A DNA stretch of 55,247 nucleotides, taken from an uncultured Oscillospiraceae bacterium. GTDB lineage: Bacteria > Bacillota > Clostridia > Oscillospirales > Ruminococcaceae. Below, piece after piece: positions 7,814-16,761 of this stretch. The notes under the pieces were generated by a model that was not told where the DNA came from, made no database searches, and worked only from the letters and a program-made list of their open reading frames with translations. A program made the position numbers and the translations under genes. Where the stretch lies: assembly GCA_900543295.1 (NCBI GenBank), contig UQQY01000001.1:1-55247 (forward strand). Reading direction: 5' to 3'. How positions within the stretch are numbered: the stretch's first letter is position 1; every line of letters starts with the position of its first letter.

Positions 7814-10800
7814 TTATTTTGTAAAGTATTCCACACCGGAAAGGAAAATTTTCTGATCCTTTTCGCCATAGACATTCTTGCAGATATTCTTGCCCACACG
7901 TTCGCTGTGCGCCATCTTGCCGAATACGCGTCCGTCCGGAGAGGTAATCCCTTCAATCGCCATGTAGCTTTCGTTCGGGTTATATGCGACGTCATAGGTC
8001 GGCTGTCCCGCCAAGTCTACATACTGTGTCGCGATCTGTCCGTTTGCCTTAAGCTGTTCAAACAGATGCGCACTGCAAATAAAGCGGCCTTCGCCGTGCG
8101 AAATCGGCACATTGTAAACCTCGCCGACCTTTGTGTTATACAGCCACGGCGATTTTGTGGAACAGATACGGGTGTTGACCATCATCGACTGATGGCGGCC
8201 GATTGTGTTGAACGTCAGCGTTGGCGAGGCCTCTGTCATATCGCAGATTTTGCCGTATGGAACAAGTCCCAGCTTAATCAGCGCCTGGAAACCGTTGCAG
8301 ATACCGAGCATCAGGCCCTTGCGGATGTCCAGAAGCTCGGATACAGCCTCGCTCACCTGCGGATTGCGGAAGAAGGAAGTAATGAACTTCGCGCTGCCAT
8401 CCGGCTCGTCGCCGCCGGAGAAGCCGCCTGGAATCATAATCATCTGCGCGTTTGCAATCGCGCTTGCAAACGCCGCAACAGATTCTTCGATCTGCGCGCT
8501 TGTAAGGTTTTTGATGACGAAAATCTCAGCTTCCGCACCGGCCTTTTCGAATGCGCGCGCAGTGTCATATTCGCAGTTTGTGCCCGGAAATACCGGAATC
8601 AGCACGCGCGGCTTTGCGAATTTTTTCGGACTGCGCACCAGATTCTTTTTGGACAGGATCGGTACGCGGATCGTCGGACGGCCGACTGCCTGCGGCGCAG
8701 GCTTTACGTTTTTGCTGCGATACGGGAAGACCGGTTCCAGTACGCTTTCATACGCTTCCTGCAACGCGCGCATGTCCACGACTGTCTTCTCCGAGAGAAT
8801 CAAAAGGTATTTGGAAATAGTCGATCCGATTACGCGCAGTCCAGAAAGATCCGCATGGCTGTCAAGCTCTAAGATAAAGCCGCCGTAGACCGGATTGAAC
8901 ATCAGTTCGGCAGGAATCTCTTCGGTAAGCTTCACACCGATGCGGTTGCCCATCGCCATCTTGGCGAGCGCTTCAGATACGCCGCCGAAGGTCAGCGCCG
9001 AGCAGGCGTTGACAACGCCTTTGCCGATGAGTTCTTCCACGCGGTCAAACACGGCCTTTACGCTGTCAAAATCCGGAATACCGTTTTCGTCATACTCCGG
9101 CAGGATAAGCGCCAGCGCGTTGCCGCAGCGTTTGAATTCCTGCGAAACAGCCTTGTCTGCTCTCGTAAGGGATACCGCAAACGAGCAGAGCGTCGGCGGA
9201 ACGTCAATGTGCTCAAACGTGCCGCTCATGGAATCCTTGCCGCCGATGGAGCCAATGCCAAGGGCAGTCTGCGCTTTGTATGCGCCAAGGAGCGCCGCCA
9301 TCGGCTTGCCCCAGCGCTTCGGATCGTTCTGCGTGCGCTCAAAGTATTCCTGGAAGGTGAGCCAGCATTTTTTATAGCTGCCGCCGACGGCAACCGCCTT
9401 TGCAACTGATTCGATCACCGCATACATTGCGCCGTGATACGGGCTTTGCTCGCTGATATACGGGTTAAAGCCCCATGCCATAACGGAACAGGTGTTGGTC
9501 TCGCCGTGCAGAACCGGGATTTTTGCAACCATGCCCTGCGTTGGGGTGAGCTGGTTTTCACCGCCGAACGGCATCAGGACGGTATTCGCGCCGATGGTGG
9601 AGTCAAACCGTTCGGATAAGCCTTTCTGCGAGCAGAGGTTTAAACCGCTCATATGCTCGATGACGCTCTGCGCCGTGACTTCACGGTTGTGAACCGGTTT
9701 AACGGAAGCAGGCTCGATTTCAATGTCGGTATGCTTTACCGCACCATTGGAATTTAAGAAATCGCGGGAGAGATCGACGATTTTTGCGCCGTTCCACTCC
9801 ATCGTCAGACGGTTTGTATCGGTTACGGTTGCAACGTGGGTTGCTTCAATATTTTCTGCAGAGGCGAGCGCAATGAAGCGTTCCATATCGGATGCACGGA
9901 CGACACATGCCATGCGCTCCTGCGACTCGCTGATTGCAAGCTCCGTACCGTCCAGGCCGTCGTACTTTTTCGGAACGCGGTTTAAATCAATATGCAGTCC
10001 GTCCGCAAGTTCGCCGATGGCCACGGATACGCCGCCCGCGCCGAAATCGTTGCAGCGGCGGATCAGACGGGTGACCTCCGGATTGCGGAACAGGCGCTGG
10101 ATTTTCCTCTCCTCCGGCGCGTTGCCCTTCTGTACCTCTGCGCCGCAGGTTTCCAGCGATTCAATTGTATGCGATTTGGAAGAGCCGGTCGCGCCGCCGC
10201 AGCCGTCGCGTCCGGTGCGACCGCCCAACAAAACGACCACATCGCCCGGCTCCGGAACCTCGCGGATGACATTCCCCGCCGGAGCCGCACCCATAACGGC
10301 GCCGATTTCCATGCGCTTTGCCGCATAGCCCTCGTGATAAAGCTCGTGAACCTCGCCGGTTGCAAGACCGATCTGGTTGCCGTAAGAGCTGTAGCCCGCC
10401 GCCGCGCCGGTTACGATTTTACGCTGCGGCAGCTTGCCTTCGATGGTGTCCTCAACGGAGACGAGGGGATTTGCCGCGCCCGTTACGCGCATCGCCTGAT
10501 AGACGTAAGCGCGGCCGGAGAGCGGGTCGCGGATCGCGCCGCCGAGGCACGTTGCCGCGCCGCCAAACGGTTCGATTTCAGTCGGATGGTTGTGCGTCTC
10601 ATTTTTAAACATGAGAAGCCAGTCTTCCTGCACGCCGTCCACGTCAACCTTGATTTTGACGGAACAGGCGTTGATCTCCTCAGATTCGTCGAGGTCAGGA
10701 AGCTTGCCTTCGCTTTTAAGCTGTTTTGCACCGAATACTGCGAGATCCATCAGTGTGACCGGTTTATCGGTACGTCCCTTATACAATACCTCACGCGCCT

Positions 10801-11560
10801 CCATATAAGCCTGGAAGGTCTCGTTTATATACTCGTTTGCAATCGTCACATTGTCAATCTGCGTCAGAAACGTGGTGTGACGGCAGTGATCCGACCAGTA
10901 GGTGTCAATCATGCGGATCTCTGTAATAGTCGGGTCACGGCGCTCGGTGTCGCGGAAATATGTCTGACAAAACGTAATGTCGTCTAAATCCATTGCAAGC
11001 GCATATTTTTTTACAAAGTCGCCCAGTTCTTCACGGGAGAGCGCAGTGAATCCGTCAAGCGTTTCTACGGTTGTTTTCACTTCATAGTTCTGCTCGAGCG
11101 TTTCAACCGGCTCCAAAGAAGCCTCGCGGCTTTCCACCGGATTGATGAGATACGACTTGATTGCCGCGATTTCCTTTTCGGAAAGCTTGCCCTTCATCAT
11201 ATATACGCGCGCATTGCGCACAATCGGACGCTCGCCCTGTACGAGCAGTTGAATGCACTGCGCGCAGGAATCAGCACGCTGATCAAACTGTCCCGGCAGA
11301 TACTCGATAGCAAAGACCGTTTCGTCCTCACCGCGTTCCGGAAGCGTAAAAAAGACGTTGTCCACGCTCGGCTCGGAAAACACCGTCGGCTGAGCCTTTT
11401 GAAAGACGTCCTCCGACACGCCCTCCACGTCGTAGCGGTTGAAAAGGCGAAGCGATTCGATCCCTTCAATCCGCAGAGACGTGCGCACATCCGCAAGAAC
11501 ACTGTCTGCTTCTACGGCGAACGGCGCCTTTTTTTCTACGTAGATTCTGTAGACTGACAT
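7814..11560 (-). CDS. purL: Phosphoribosylformylglycinamidine synthase, single-chain
   Basis: 1248 residues from ATG 11558-11560 (MSVYRIYVEKK), preceded by AGGAGAGG at 6 bases; the open frame extends further upstream but without a ribosome binding site. It carries the linker, the two AIRS-type synthase halves (HNHPTEIEPFGGAATCLGGA; GGKDSMSGTFE) and a C-terminal class I glutaminase domain with nucleophile Cys in LMLGICNGFQAL and the His/Glu region SHGEGRF. It converts FGAR plus glutamine and ATP to FGAM in de novo purine synthesis. The fused architecture is the type found in Clostridia and proteobacteria, not the three-subunit PurL-PurQ-PurS of bacilli. It lies 20 bases after mtaB in one minus-strand operon, away from other pur genes. 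Confidence 0.95.
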   Translation of the reverse strand: MSVYRIYVEKKAPFAVEADSVLADVRTSLRIEGIESLRLFNRYDVEGVSEDVFQKAQPTVFSEPSVDNVFFTLPERGEDETVFAIEYLPGQFDQRADSCAQCIQLLVQGERPIVRNARVYMMKGKLSEKEIAAIKSYLINPVESREASLEPVETLEQNYEVKTTVETLDGFTALSREELGDFVKKYALAMDLDDITFCQTYFRDTERRDPTITEIRMIDTYWSDHCRHTTFLTQIDNVTIANEYINETFQAYMEAREVLYKGRTDKPVTLMDLAVFGAKQLKSEGKLPDLDESEEINACSVKIKVDVDGVQEDWLLMFKNETHNHPTEIEPFGGAATCLGGAIRDPLSGRAYVYQAMRVTGAANPLVSVEDTIEGKLPQRKIVTGAAAGYSSYGNQIGLATGEVHELYHEGYAAKRMEIGAVMGAAPAGNVIREVPEPGDVVVLLGGRTGRDGCGGATGSSKSHTIESLETCGAEVQKGNAPEERKIQRLFRNPEVTRLIRRCNDFGAGGVSVAIGELADGLHIDLNRVPKKYDGLDGTELAISESQERMACVVRASDMERFIALASAENIEATHVATVTDTNRLTMEWNGAKIVDLSRDFLNSNGAVKHTDIEIEPASVKPVHNREVTAQSVIEHMSGLNLCSQKGLSERFDSTIGANTVLMPFGGENQLTPTQGMVAKIPVLHGETNTCSVMAWGFNPYISEQSPYHGAMYAVIESVAKAVAVGGSYKKCWLTFQEYFERTQNDPKRWGKPMAALLGAYKAQTALGIGSIGGKDSMSGTFEHIDVPPTLCSFAVSLTRADKAVSQEFKRCGNALALILPEYDENGIPDFDSVKAVFDRVEELIGKGVVNACSALTFGGVSEALAKMAMGNRIGVKLTEEIPAELMFNPVYGGFILELDSHADLSGLRVIGSTISKYLLILSEKTVVDMRALQEAYESVLEPVFPYRSKNVKPAPQAVGRPTIRVPILSKKNLVRSPKKFAKPRVLIPVFPGTNCEYDTARAFEKAGAEAEIFVIKNLTSAQIEESVAAFASAIANAQMIMIPGGFSGGDEPDGSAKFITSFFRNPQVSEAVSELLDIRKGLMLGICNGFQALIKLGLVPYGKICDMTEASPTLTFNTIGRHQSMMVNTRICSTKSPWLYNTKVGEVYNVPISHGEGRFICSAHLFEQLKANGQIATQYVDLAGQPTYDVAYNPNESYMAIEGITSPDGRVFGKMAHSERVGKNICKNVYGEKDQKIFLSGVEYFTK

Positions 11561-11580
11561 ACTGTTTCCTCTCCTGACTT

Positions 11581-12897
11581 TCATTTTCCTCTGCATCCGG
11601 AAACATCGGATACGATTTCTCCTGCACACGCGCCGCCTTTTACAGTTAAAAGCCGCACCGAAAGAATTTCGCCGCAAATATCGCGGCTGCACGGCGCATA
11701 AACGCGGGTGTAGTTCGGCGTATAGCCGGTATATATCCCATCCTGCTGCGTTTCAAACAGCACGGATTGAACACGGTTTAACTGGGTGCGCAAGAACGCT
11801 TCGCGGAGCGCGTCGGTACACTCAATCATCTCGCGGCTTCGCGCGTCTTTCACGGACTGCGGCAAATGTCCGTCCATTTTTGCGGCGCGCGTACCTTCGC
11901 GCACAGAATAGGCGAAAACGTGAACCTTTGCAAAGCCGATCTCTTCTGCAAAGCGAAGGGATTCCGCAAAATCCTTATCCGTCTCGCCCGCAAAGCCTAC
12001 CATCATGTCAGTGGTGATCGATGGATTTTCAAACTGCGCGCGGATGCGTCCGACGAGCGCTTTGTATTCCGCCGCCGTGTAGTGACGGTTCATCCGCTTT
12101 AACGTCCTGTCACAGCCGCTTTGCAGCGACAGATGAAACTGCGGGCAGAATTTTTTCTGTGCCGCCATACGGGACAGGTCATCGTCGCTTAGCAGCTCCG
12201 GCTCAAGCGAACCCAGACGCACGCGCTCAATTCCCTCGACCGAACAGGCGGCCTCAACCGCCTCGGCCAGACGAAAGCTTCCCGTTTCCTTCCCGTAAGA
12301 GCTTAGGTTAATGCCAACCAGCACTACCTCTTTATAGCCGTTTTCGGCAAGGGCGGAAAGCTCGTCCTTGATTTCTTTAAGCGGCTTGGAACGAACCGGG
12401 CCGCGCGCTTTGGGAATGATGCAGTAAGAACACCAGCGGTCGCAGCCGTCTTCGATTTTGACAAATGCGCGCGTATGTTCGTCAAAGCGGGAAGCTCGCA
12501 TTGGCTCAAATGGCTCGCCGGCCTCGTGCGGAGAAAGTGAGACAACCCGCTTTTTGTTGGAAAGAACCTGCTTTACCCCTGAAAGGAGCGCGGCGCGATC
12601 TTTTGCACCTGCAACCAGATCCGCCTCTTCGATTTGTCCCGCCTGATCGGGAAATGCCTGCGGAAAGCAGCCCGTTAAGACGACGACGGCGTTTGGATGA
12701 CGGCGCTTCGTCTGGCGCACCAACTGTTTCGTTTTTTTATCTCCGGACGAGGTGACGGTACAGGAATTGATCAGATAGACGTCCGCCGCCTCTGAAAACG
12801 GAACAACCGAAAAGCCGTCCGCCTCAAAAAGCTGCGAAAGCACCTGGGTTTCGTATTGATTCACTTTGCAGCCAAAGGTATAAAAAGCAGCTTTCAT
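11581..12897 (-). CDS. mtaB: tRNA (t6A37) methylthiotransferase MtaB
   Basis: 438 residues. The N-terminal UPF0004 domain has cysteines C10, C46 and C77 for the auxiliary cluster. The radical-SAM motif CxxxCxxC is C152/C156/C159 in DGCDRWCSYCIIPKARG, and the C-terminus is TRAM-like. It inserts sulfur and a methyl group to make ms2t6A37 in tRNAs decoding ANN codons. The N-terminus MKAAFYTFGCKVNQYE is diagnostic of MtaB rather than MiaB or RimO. GGAGG precedes the ATG at 6 bases. Co-transcribed with purL downstream. Confidence 0.94.
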   Translation of the reverse strand: MKAAFYTFGCKVNQYETQVLSQLFEADGFSVVPFSEAADVYLINSCTVTSSGDKKTKQLVRQTKRRHPNAVVVLTGCFPQAFPDQAGQIEEADLVAGAKDRAALLSGVKQVLSNKKRVVSLSPHEAGEPFEPMRASRFDEHTRAFVKIEDGCDRWCSYCIIPKARGPVRSKPLKEIKDELSALAENGYKEVVLVGINLSSYGKETGSFRLAEAVEAACSVEGIERVRLGSLEPELLSDDDLSRMAAQKKFCPQFHLSLQSGCDRTLKRMNRHYTAAEYKALVGRIRAQFENPSITTDMMVGFAGETDKDFAESLRFAEEIGFAKVHVFAYSVREGTRAAKMDGHLPQSVKDARSREMIECTDALREAFLRTQLNRVQSVLFETQQDGIYTGYTPNYTRVYAPCSRDICGEILSVRLLTVKGGACAGEIVSDVSGCRGK

Positions 12898-12977
12898 TCA
12901 ATCCTCCGTAGATAAAATCCCAATATAAGGTGATAGCAACCAAAAAATCGATCTTAATTTCAGCTCATTTTATTCTA

Positions 12978-13006
12978 ATTATAAAGGATTAACATGAATT
13001 TTACAA
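12978..13006 (-). promoter_or_regulatory. Probable promoter of mtaB-purL
   Basis: On the minus strand TTGTAA (13006-13001), 17-base spacer, TATAAT (12983-12978), about 80 bases before mtaB. It is back-to-back with the plus-strand promoter at 13014. Confidence 0.55.
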
Positions 13007-13013
13007 TTAGCAG

Positions 13014-13042
13014 TTGACGAAAAAGACTTCGCCTGTTATAGT
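13014..13042 (+). promoter_or_regulatory. Promoter of the HPr-like gene
   Basis: TTGACG (13014-13019), 17-base spacer, TATAGT (13037-13042). The 12-mer gttgacgaaaaa at its -35 is repeated at the ptsH promoter (14863). Confidence 0.8.
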
Positions 13043-13089
13043 TGAATTGTAGTGAAAAACTATAAAACAAAGCATGGGAGGTTGCCACA

Positions 13090-13320
<231 letters not shown>

Positions 13321-13339
13321 TCGCAGACCTTAACCGGTT

Positions 13340-13379
13340 GCAAAAAATACGCCGCCCTGTCAGGCGGCATATTTTTTGC
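13340..13379 (+). terminator. Terminator of the HPr-like gene
   Basis: gcaaaaaatacgccgcc pairs with ggcggcatattttttgc (one mismatch) around a short loop, with a T-run. It starts 20 bases after the stop. Confidence 0.85.
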
Positions 13380-13476
13380 TCTTTTATCCGAAGGGCCGGT
13401 TTGCTTTCATATGATGCAATAAACGTAAAAAGGCTGCGGTCTGTTTGAATATAATTTTCAAAGGGGAGGGTATCCT

Positions 13477-13992
13477 GTGAAAAAGGAATTTCTGGAGATC
13501 GGAAAAATTGTGTCTACCAGCGGATTAAAGGGCGAGGTGCGCGTACAGCCGTGGAGCGATTCGCCTGATTTTTTGTCTTCGTTTTCGTCCCTTTATTTTA
13601 GCGAAGGTGAGCAAAAGCTTACGGTCGAAAAAGCGCGTCCGCAGAAAAACGTTGTGATACTCAAGCTCCGCGGCGTTGACACGGTGGAGGCGGCGAACGC
13701 TCTGCGCGGCAAAATCCTTTATGTGGCGCGCACAGATGTCAGGCTTCCGGAGCGCACCTTTTTTGTGCAGGATCTGATCGGCCTGCGCGTGATCGATGCG
13801 GACGATCCTTCGGTGGAATACGGAACGCTTACCGATGTGAGCCAGACTGGCGCGAATGACGTGTACCACATCACAAAGGACGGAAAGACGACGCTCATTC
13901 CCGCAATCCGTCAGGTCGTCGAAGAGACGAGTCTCGAAAAGGGAGAAATGCGCATCCGTCCGATGAAAGGGCTCTTTGACGATGCGGATTGA
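13477..13992 (+). CDS. rimM: Ribosome maturation factor RimM
   Basis: 171 residues from GTG 13477, with aaggggaggg upstream. The N-terminal RimM barrel begins EIGKIVSTSGLKGEVRVQPWSD, and the PRC-barrel C-terminal half includes VQDLIGLRVID, TGANDVYHI and LIPAIRQVV. RimM binds S19/the 30S head during late 30S assembly. It overlaps trmD by 11 bases, the conserved rimM-trmD pairing; the usual partners rpsP, KH-protein and rplS are absent here. Confidence 0.94.
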   Translation: MKKEFLEIGKIVSTSGLKGEVRVQPWSDSPDFLSSFSSLYFSEGEQKLTVEKARPQKNVVILKLRGVDTVEAANALRGKILYVARTDVRLPERTFFVQDLIGLRVIDADDPSVEYGTLTDVSQTGANDVYHITKDGKTTLIPAIRQVVEETSLEKGEMRIRPMKGLFDDAD

Positions 13993-14734
13993 TATTGCAA
14001 CGCTTTTTCCCGAAATGTGCGAAACCGTCCTAAACGAGAGCATTTTGGGCCGTGCACGCCGCGCCGGCTATATTGAATTCGCCTGTCACAATATCCGCGG
14101 CTATACGACGGACAGGCACGGCCGTGTGGACGATTACGGCTACGGCGGCGGCAAGGGCATGGTGATGCAGCCGGAGCCGATCCAGCGCTGTTTTACGGAT
14201 GTCTGCGCAAAGCTTGGGAAAAAGCCGCATGTCATCTATATGTCGCCTCAGGGACGTGTTTTGACGCAGCAGCGCTGCATGGAGCTTTCCAGAATGGACA
14301 ACCTGTTTATATTGTGCGGCCATTACGAGGGCGTGGATGAGCGCGTGCTTACTGAAATGGTAGACGAAGAGATTTCCATCGGCGACTATGTTCTGACCGG
14401 CGGAGAGCTTCCGGCGCTTGTTTTGGCGGATGCGGTTGCCAGGATGTGCGGCGGCGTGCTGGCCGCCAGCGAGTGCTACGAGGAAGAAAGCCATATGGGT
14501 GGCCTGCTTGAGTACCCGCAGTATACGCGCCCAGAGGAGTGGCGTGGTCAGCGTGTGCCTGATATTCTTTTATCCGGACATCACAAAAAGATTGCGGAAT
14601 GGCGGCTCGTACAGCGGCTCGTCCGCACGAGAAAAAAGCGTCCTGATCTTTATGAAAAGTATCCCCTTGGTCAAAAAGAGATAAAACTGCTTGAAAAATA
14701 CGCTGCGGACGCGGAGCAAAGGGAAGAAAAATAA
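13982..14734 (+). CDS. trmD: tRNA (guanine(37)-N1)-methyltransferase TrmD
   Basis: 250 residues from ATG 13982 (MRIDIATLFPEMC, the usual TrmD start); a TTG two codons earlier is possible but less likely. SPOUT-fold trefoil-knot motifs are present: YMSPQGRVL, LFILCGHYEGVDERV, ISIGDYVLTGGELPAL, and the linker and C-terminal helical domain with LLEYPQYTRPEEWRG. It methylates N1 of G37 in tRNAs reading CNN and preserves reading frame. It is the last gene of the unit; the 224-base gap to ptsH holds that gene's promoter. Confidence 0.95.
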   Translation: MRIDIATLFPEMCETVLNESILGRARRAGYIEFACHNIRGYTTDRHGRVDDYGYGGGKGMVMQPEPIQRCFTDVCAKLGKKPHVIYMSPQGRVLTQQRCMELSRMDNLFILCGHYEGVDERVLTEMVDEEISIGDYVLTGGELPALVLADAVARMCGGVLAASECYEEESHMGGLLEYPQYTRPEEWRGQRVPDILLSGHHKKIAEWRLVQRLVRTRKKRPDLYEKYPLGQKEIKLLEKYAADAEQREEK

Positions 14735-14863
14735 TCTGTGCATAGTGCTGATGAATCCTAAAAATTTATGTAAATTCTGCACAAGCGGGCAGAATGTAAA
14801 CAGGCCGAAATGGCGAAAAAGCAGAATTTGCGTCCAAATGCTTTGAATTTGCCGTCGGATACG

Positions 14864-14892
14864 TTGACGAAAAAAAGGTTTCTGGCTATAAT
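14864..14892 (+). promoter_or_regulatory. Promoter of ptsH
   Basis: TTGACG (14864-14869), 17-base spacer, TATAAT (14887-14892). It shares the 12-mer gttgacgaaaaa with the promoter of the HPr-like gene. Confidence 0.85.
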
Positions 14893-14958
14893 AATAGCAC
14901 AATGCAAAAAATTCTTTCACATAGTTTTAGATGAATACTGGTAAAGGGAGAGCTTGAA

Positions 14959-15222
14959 ATGTACGTTAAAGAAGTTAGGGTTGAAAATCAAGTTGGTCTT
15001 CACGCGCGTCCGGCGACGTTTTTTATTCAGAAAGCAAACGAATTTAAATCCTCCATTTGGGTGGAAAAGGACGAGCGCCGCGTCAATGCGAAAAGCCTTT
15101 TGGGTGTCTTGTCGTTAGGCATCGTCGGCGGAACGGATATCCGTATCATTGCCGACGGATTGGATGAGCAGCTGGCGGTTGACAGCCTGGTTCGTCTGGT
15201 TGAAAACGGCTTCACCGAGTAA
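14959..15222 (+). CDS. ptsH: HPr, phosphocarrier protein of the PTS
   Basis: 87 residues. The active-site His15 is in VGLHARPATFF and the regulatory Ser46 in NAKSLLGVLSLG, both at the canonical HPr positions. It relays phosphate from enzyme I to sugar-specific EIIA, and in Firmicutes the Ser46-phosphorylated form is the CcpA co-effector. It is monocistronic, not linked to ptsI, with its own near-consensus promoter, agggag ribosome binding site and terminator. Confidence 0.9.
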   Translation: MYVKEVRVENQVGLHARPATFFIQKANEFKSSIWVEKDERRVNAKSLLGVLSLGIVGGTDIRIIADGLDEQLAVDSLVRLVENGFTE

Positions 15223-15237
15223 TTCCTTTTCAAAAAG

Positions 15238-15268
15238 AAAACGCCGCTGTGCTATACAGCGGCGTTTT
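15238..15268 (+). terminator. Terminator of ptsH
   Basis: aaaacgccgctgt and acagcggcgtttt form a 13-bp stem with a 5-base loop and a T-run, 16 bases after the stop. Confidence 0.9.
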
Positions 15269-15369
15269 TGTTGTATGTTGATTTTTACTGCTCTGCAATA
15301 AACGGACTTTTATGACCATCTTCGTAATACACGGCTAAAAAATAGCCTTCGCTCCTGATATGACTGTTT

Positions 15370-16518
15370 TTACAGCAGAGAGCGGTACAGCGCCGATATT
15401 TCCTCAACAGATGTATCCTTCGGATTGCCCGGGCGGCAGGCGTCCGCATAGGCCGATTCTGCAAGGAACGGAATGTCTTCTTCTTTCACGATTTCTTTCA
15501 GATCCGCGGGAATGCCAACGTCTGCGGCGAGCTGTTTTACTGCGTCCACCGCCGCCCTGCGGTATTCCTCCTGCGTCATATCCTGTGTGCCTTCAACGCC
15601 CATTGCGGCCGCAATGTAACGGTACTTATCTCCGGTTGCCTCCGCATTATAGGCCATGACCGTCGGAAGAAGAATCGCATTCGCCACACCGTGCGGCGTA
15701 TCATATACCGCGCCCAGCGAATGCGCCATCGAGTGTACGATGCCAAGCCCCACGTTTGAAAAGCCCATCCCAGCAATATACTGACCGAGCGCCATGCCTT
15801 CGCGTCCCTCCGGCGTGTTCTCGACCGCGCCGCGCAGACTCTTTGAAATGATTTCAATTGCTTTTAAATGGAACATATCCGTCATATCCCACGCCGCCTT
15901 TGTGATAAAGCCTTCGATTGCATGGGTAAGCGCGTCCATGCCGGTTGCAGCGGTCAGCCCCTTGGGCATGCTGCTCATCATATCCGGATCGATCACCGCG
16001 ACAATCGGAATATCGTGCGTATCGACACAGACGAATTTCCGCTTTTTCTCCACATCCGTGATGACATAATTGATGGTGACCTCGGCTGCGGTGCCGGCTG
16101 TTGTGGGAACGGCAATGATCGGCACGCACTTGTTTTTCGTGGGAGCTACGCCTTCCAGACTGCGCACATCCGCAAATTCCGGGTTTCCAATGATAATGCC
16201 GACCGCTTTGGCTGTATCCATGGAAGAGCCGCCGCCGATCGCAATGATATAATCTGCGCCGGATGCTTTGAAGGCCTCCACGCCGTGCTGTACGTTTTCA
16301 ATCGTCGGATTTGCCTTGATGTCGGAGTATACCGAGTAAGCGAGCCCCGCCGCATCCAAAACGGCCAGGACCTTTCCGGTAACGCCGAATTTGATCAGAT
16401 CCGGGTCTGAGCAGACAAACGCCTTCTGAAAGCCGCGCGCTTTTGCTTCGGCAACAATCTCGCTGATTGCGCCTTTTCCGTGATAGGATGTTTCGTTCAA
16501 CATAATTCTGTTTGCCAT
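15370..16518 (-). CDS. fucO: Iron-containing alcohol dehydrogenase, lactaldehyde reductase type
   Basis: 382 residues, the same length as E. coli FucO, and alignable nearly without gaps from the N-terminus (MANRIMLNET) onward. The NAD-binding glycine motif is IGGGSSMDT (~95-102), and metal ligands fall at D195, H199, H262 and H276 (GMDALTHAIEG; VHSMAHSLGAVYDTPHGVAN). The family reduces lactaldehyde to 1,2-propanediol, the anaerobic end step of fucose or rhamnose use. No fucose genes are adjacent, so another short-chain aldehyde is possible. AAGGAG precedes the ATG by 9 bases, with its own promoter upstream. Short plus-strand frames over it were discarded. Confidence 0.9.
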   Translation of the reverse strand: MANRIMLNETSYHGKGAISEIVAEAKARGFQKAFVCSDPDLIKFGVTGKVLAVLDAAGLAYSVYSDIKANPTIENVQHGVEAFKASGADYIIAIGGGSSMDTAKAVGIIIGNPEFADVRSLEGVAPTKNKCVPIIAVPTTAGTAAEVTINYVITDVEKKRKFVCVDTHDIPIVAVIDPDMMSSMPKGLTAATGMDALTHAIEGFITKAAWDMTDMFHLKAIEIISKSLRGAVENTPEGREGMALGQYIAGMGFSNVGLGIVHSMAHSLGAVYDTPHGVANAILLPTVMAYNAEATGDKYRYIAAAMGVEGTQDMTQEEYRRAAVDAVKQLAADVGIPADLKEIVKEEDIPFLAESAYADACRPGNPKDTSVEEISALYRSLL

Positions 16519-16611
16519 ATAAAACGTCTCCTTCGCGCACCGGATGGTGCATCTTTCTGGCAGAGCCGCCCTTTCTTTGATAGAAGAAAGAGAAACGCTG
16601 CCGATAACCTT

Positions 16612-16640
16612 ATTATACCATATGGCTGTTGCAGTTTCAA
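16612..16640 (-). promoter_or_regulatory. Promoter of fucO
   Basis: On the minus strand TTGAAA (16640-16635), 17-base spacer, TATAAT (16617-16612), about 95 bases before the ATG. Confidence 0.8.
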
Positions 16641-16761
16641 TAAAATAAACGGATAATCATATAAAGAATATATACAAATACAGCATCAATATTCCGAAAA
16701 TGTGCTGTTGATAGCGTGAAAGCGCTTCGATTTTTTTGTCACAGCCATACGGACATGCTTT

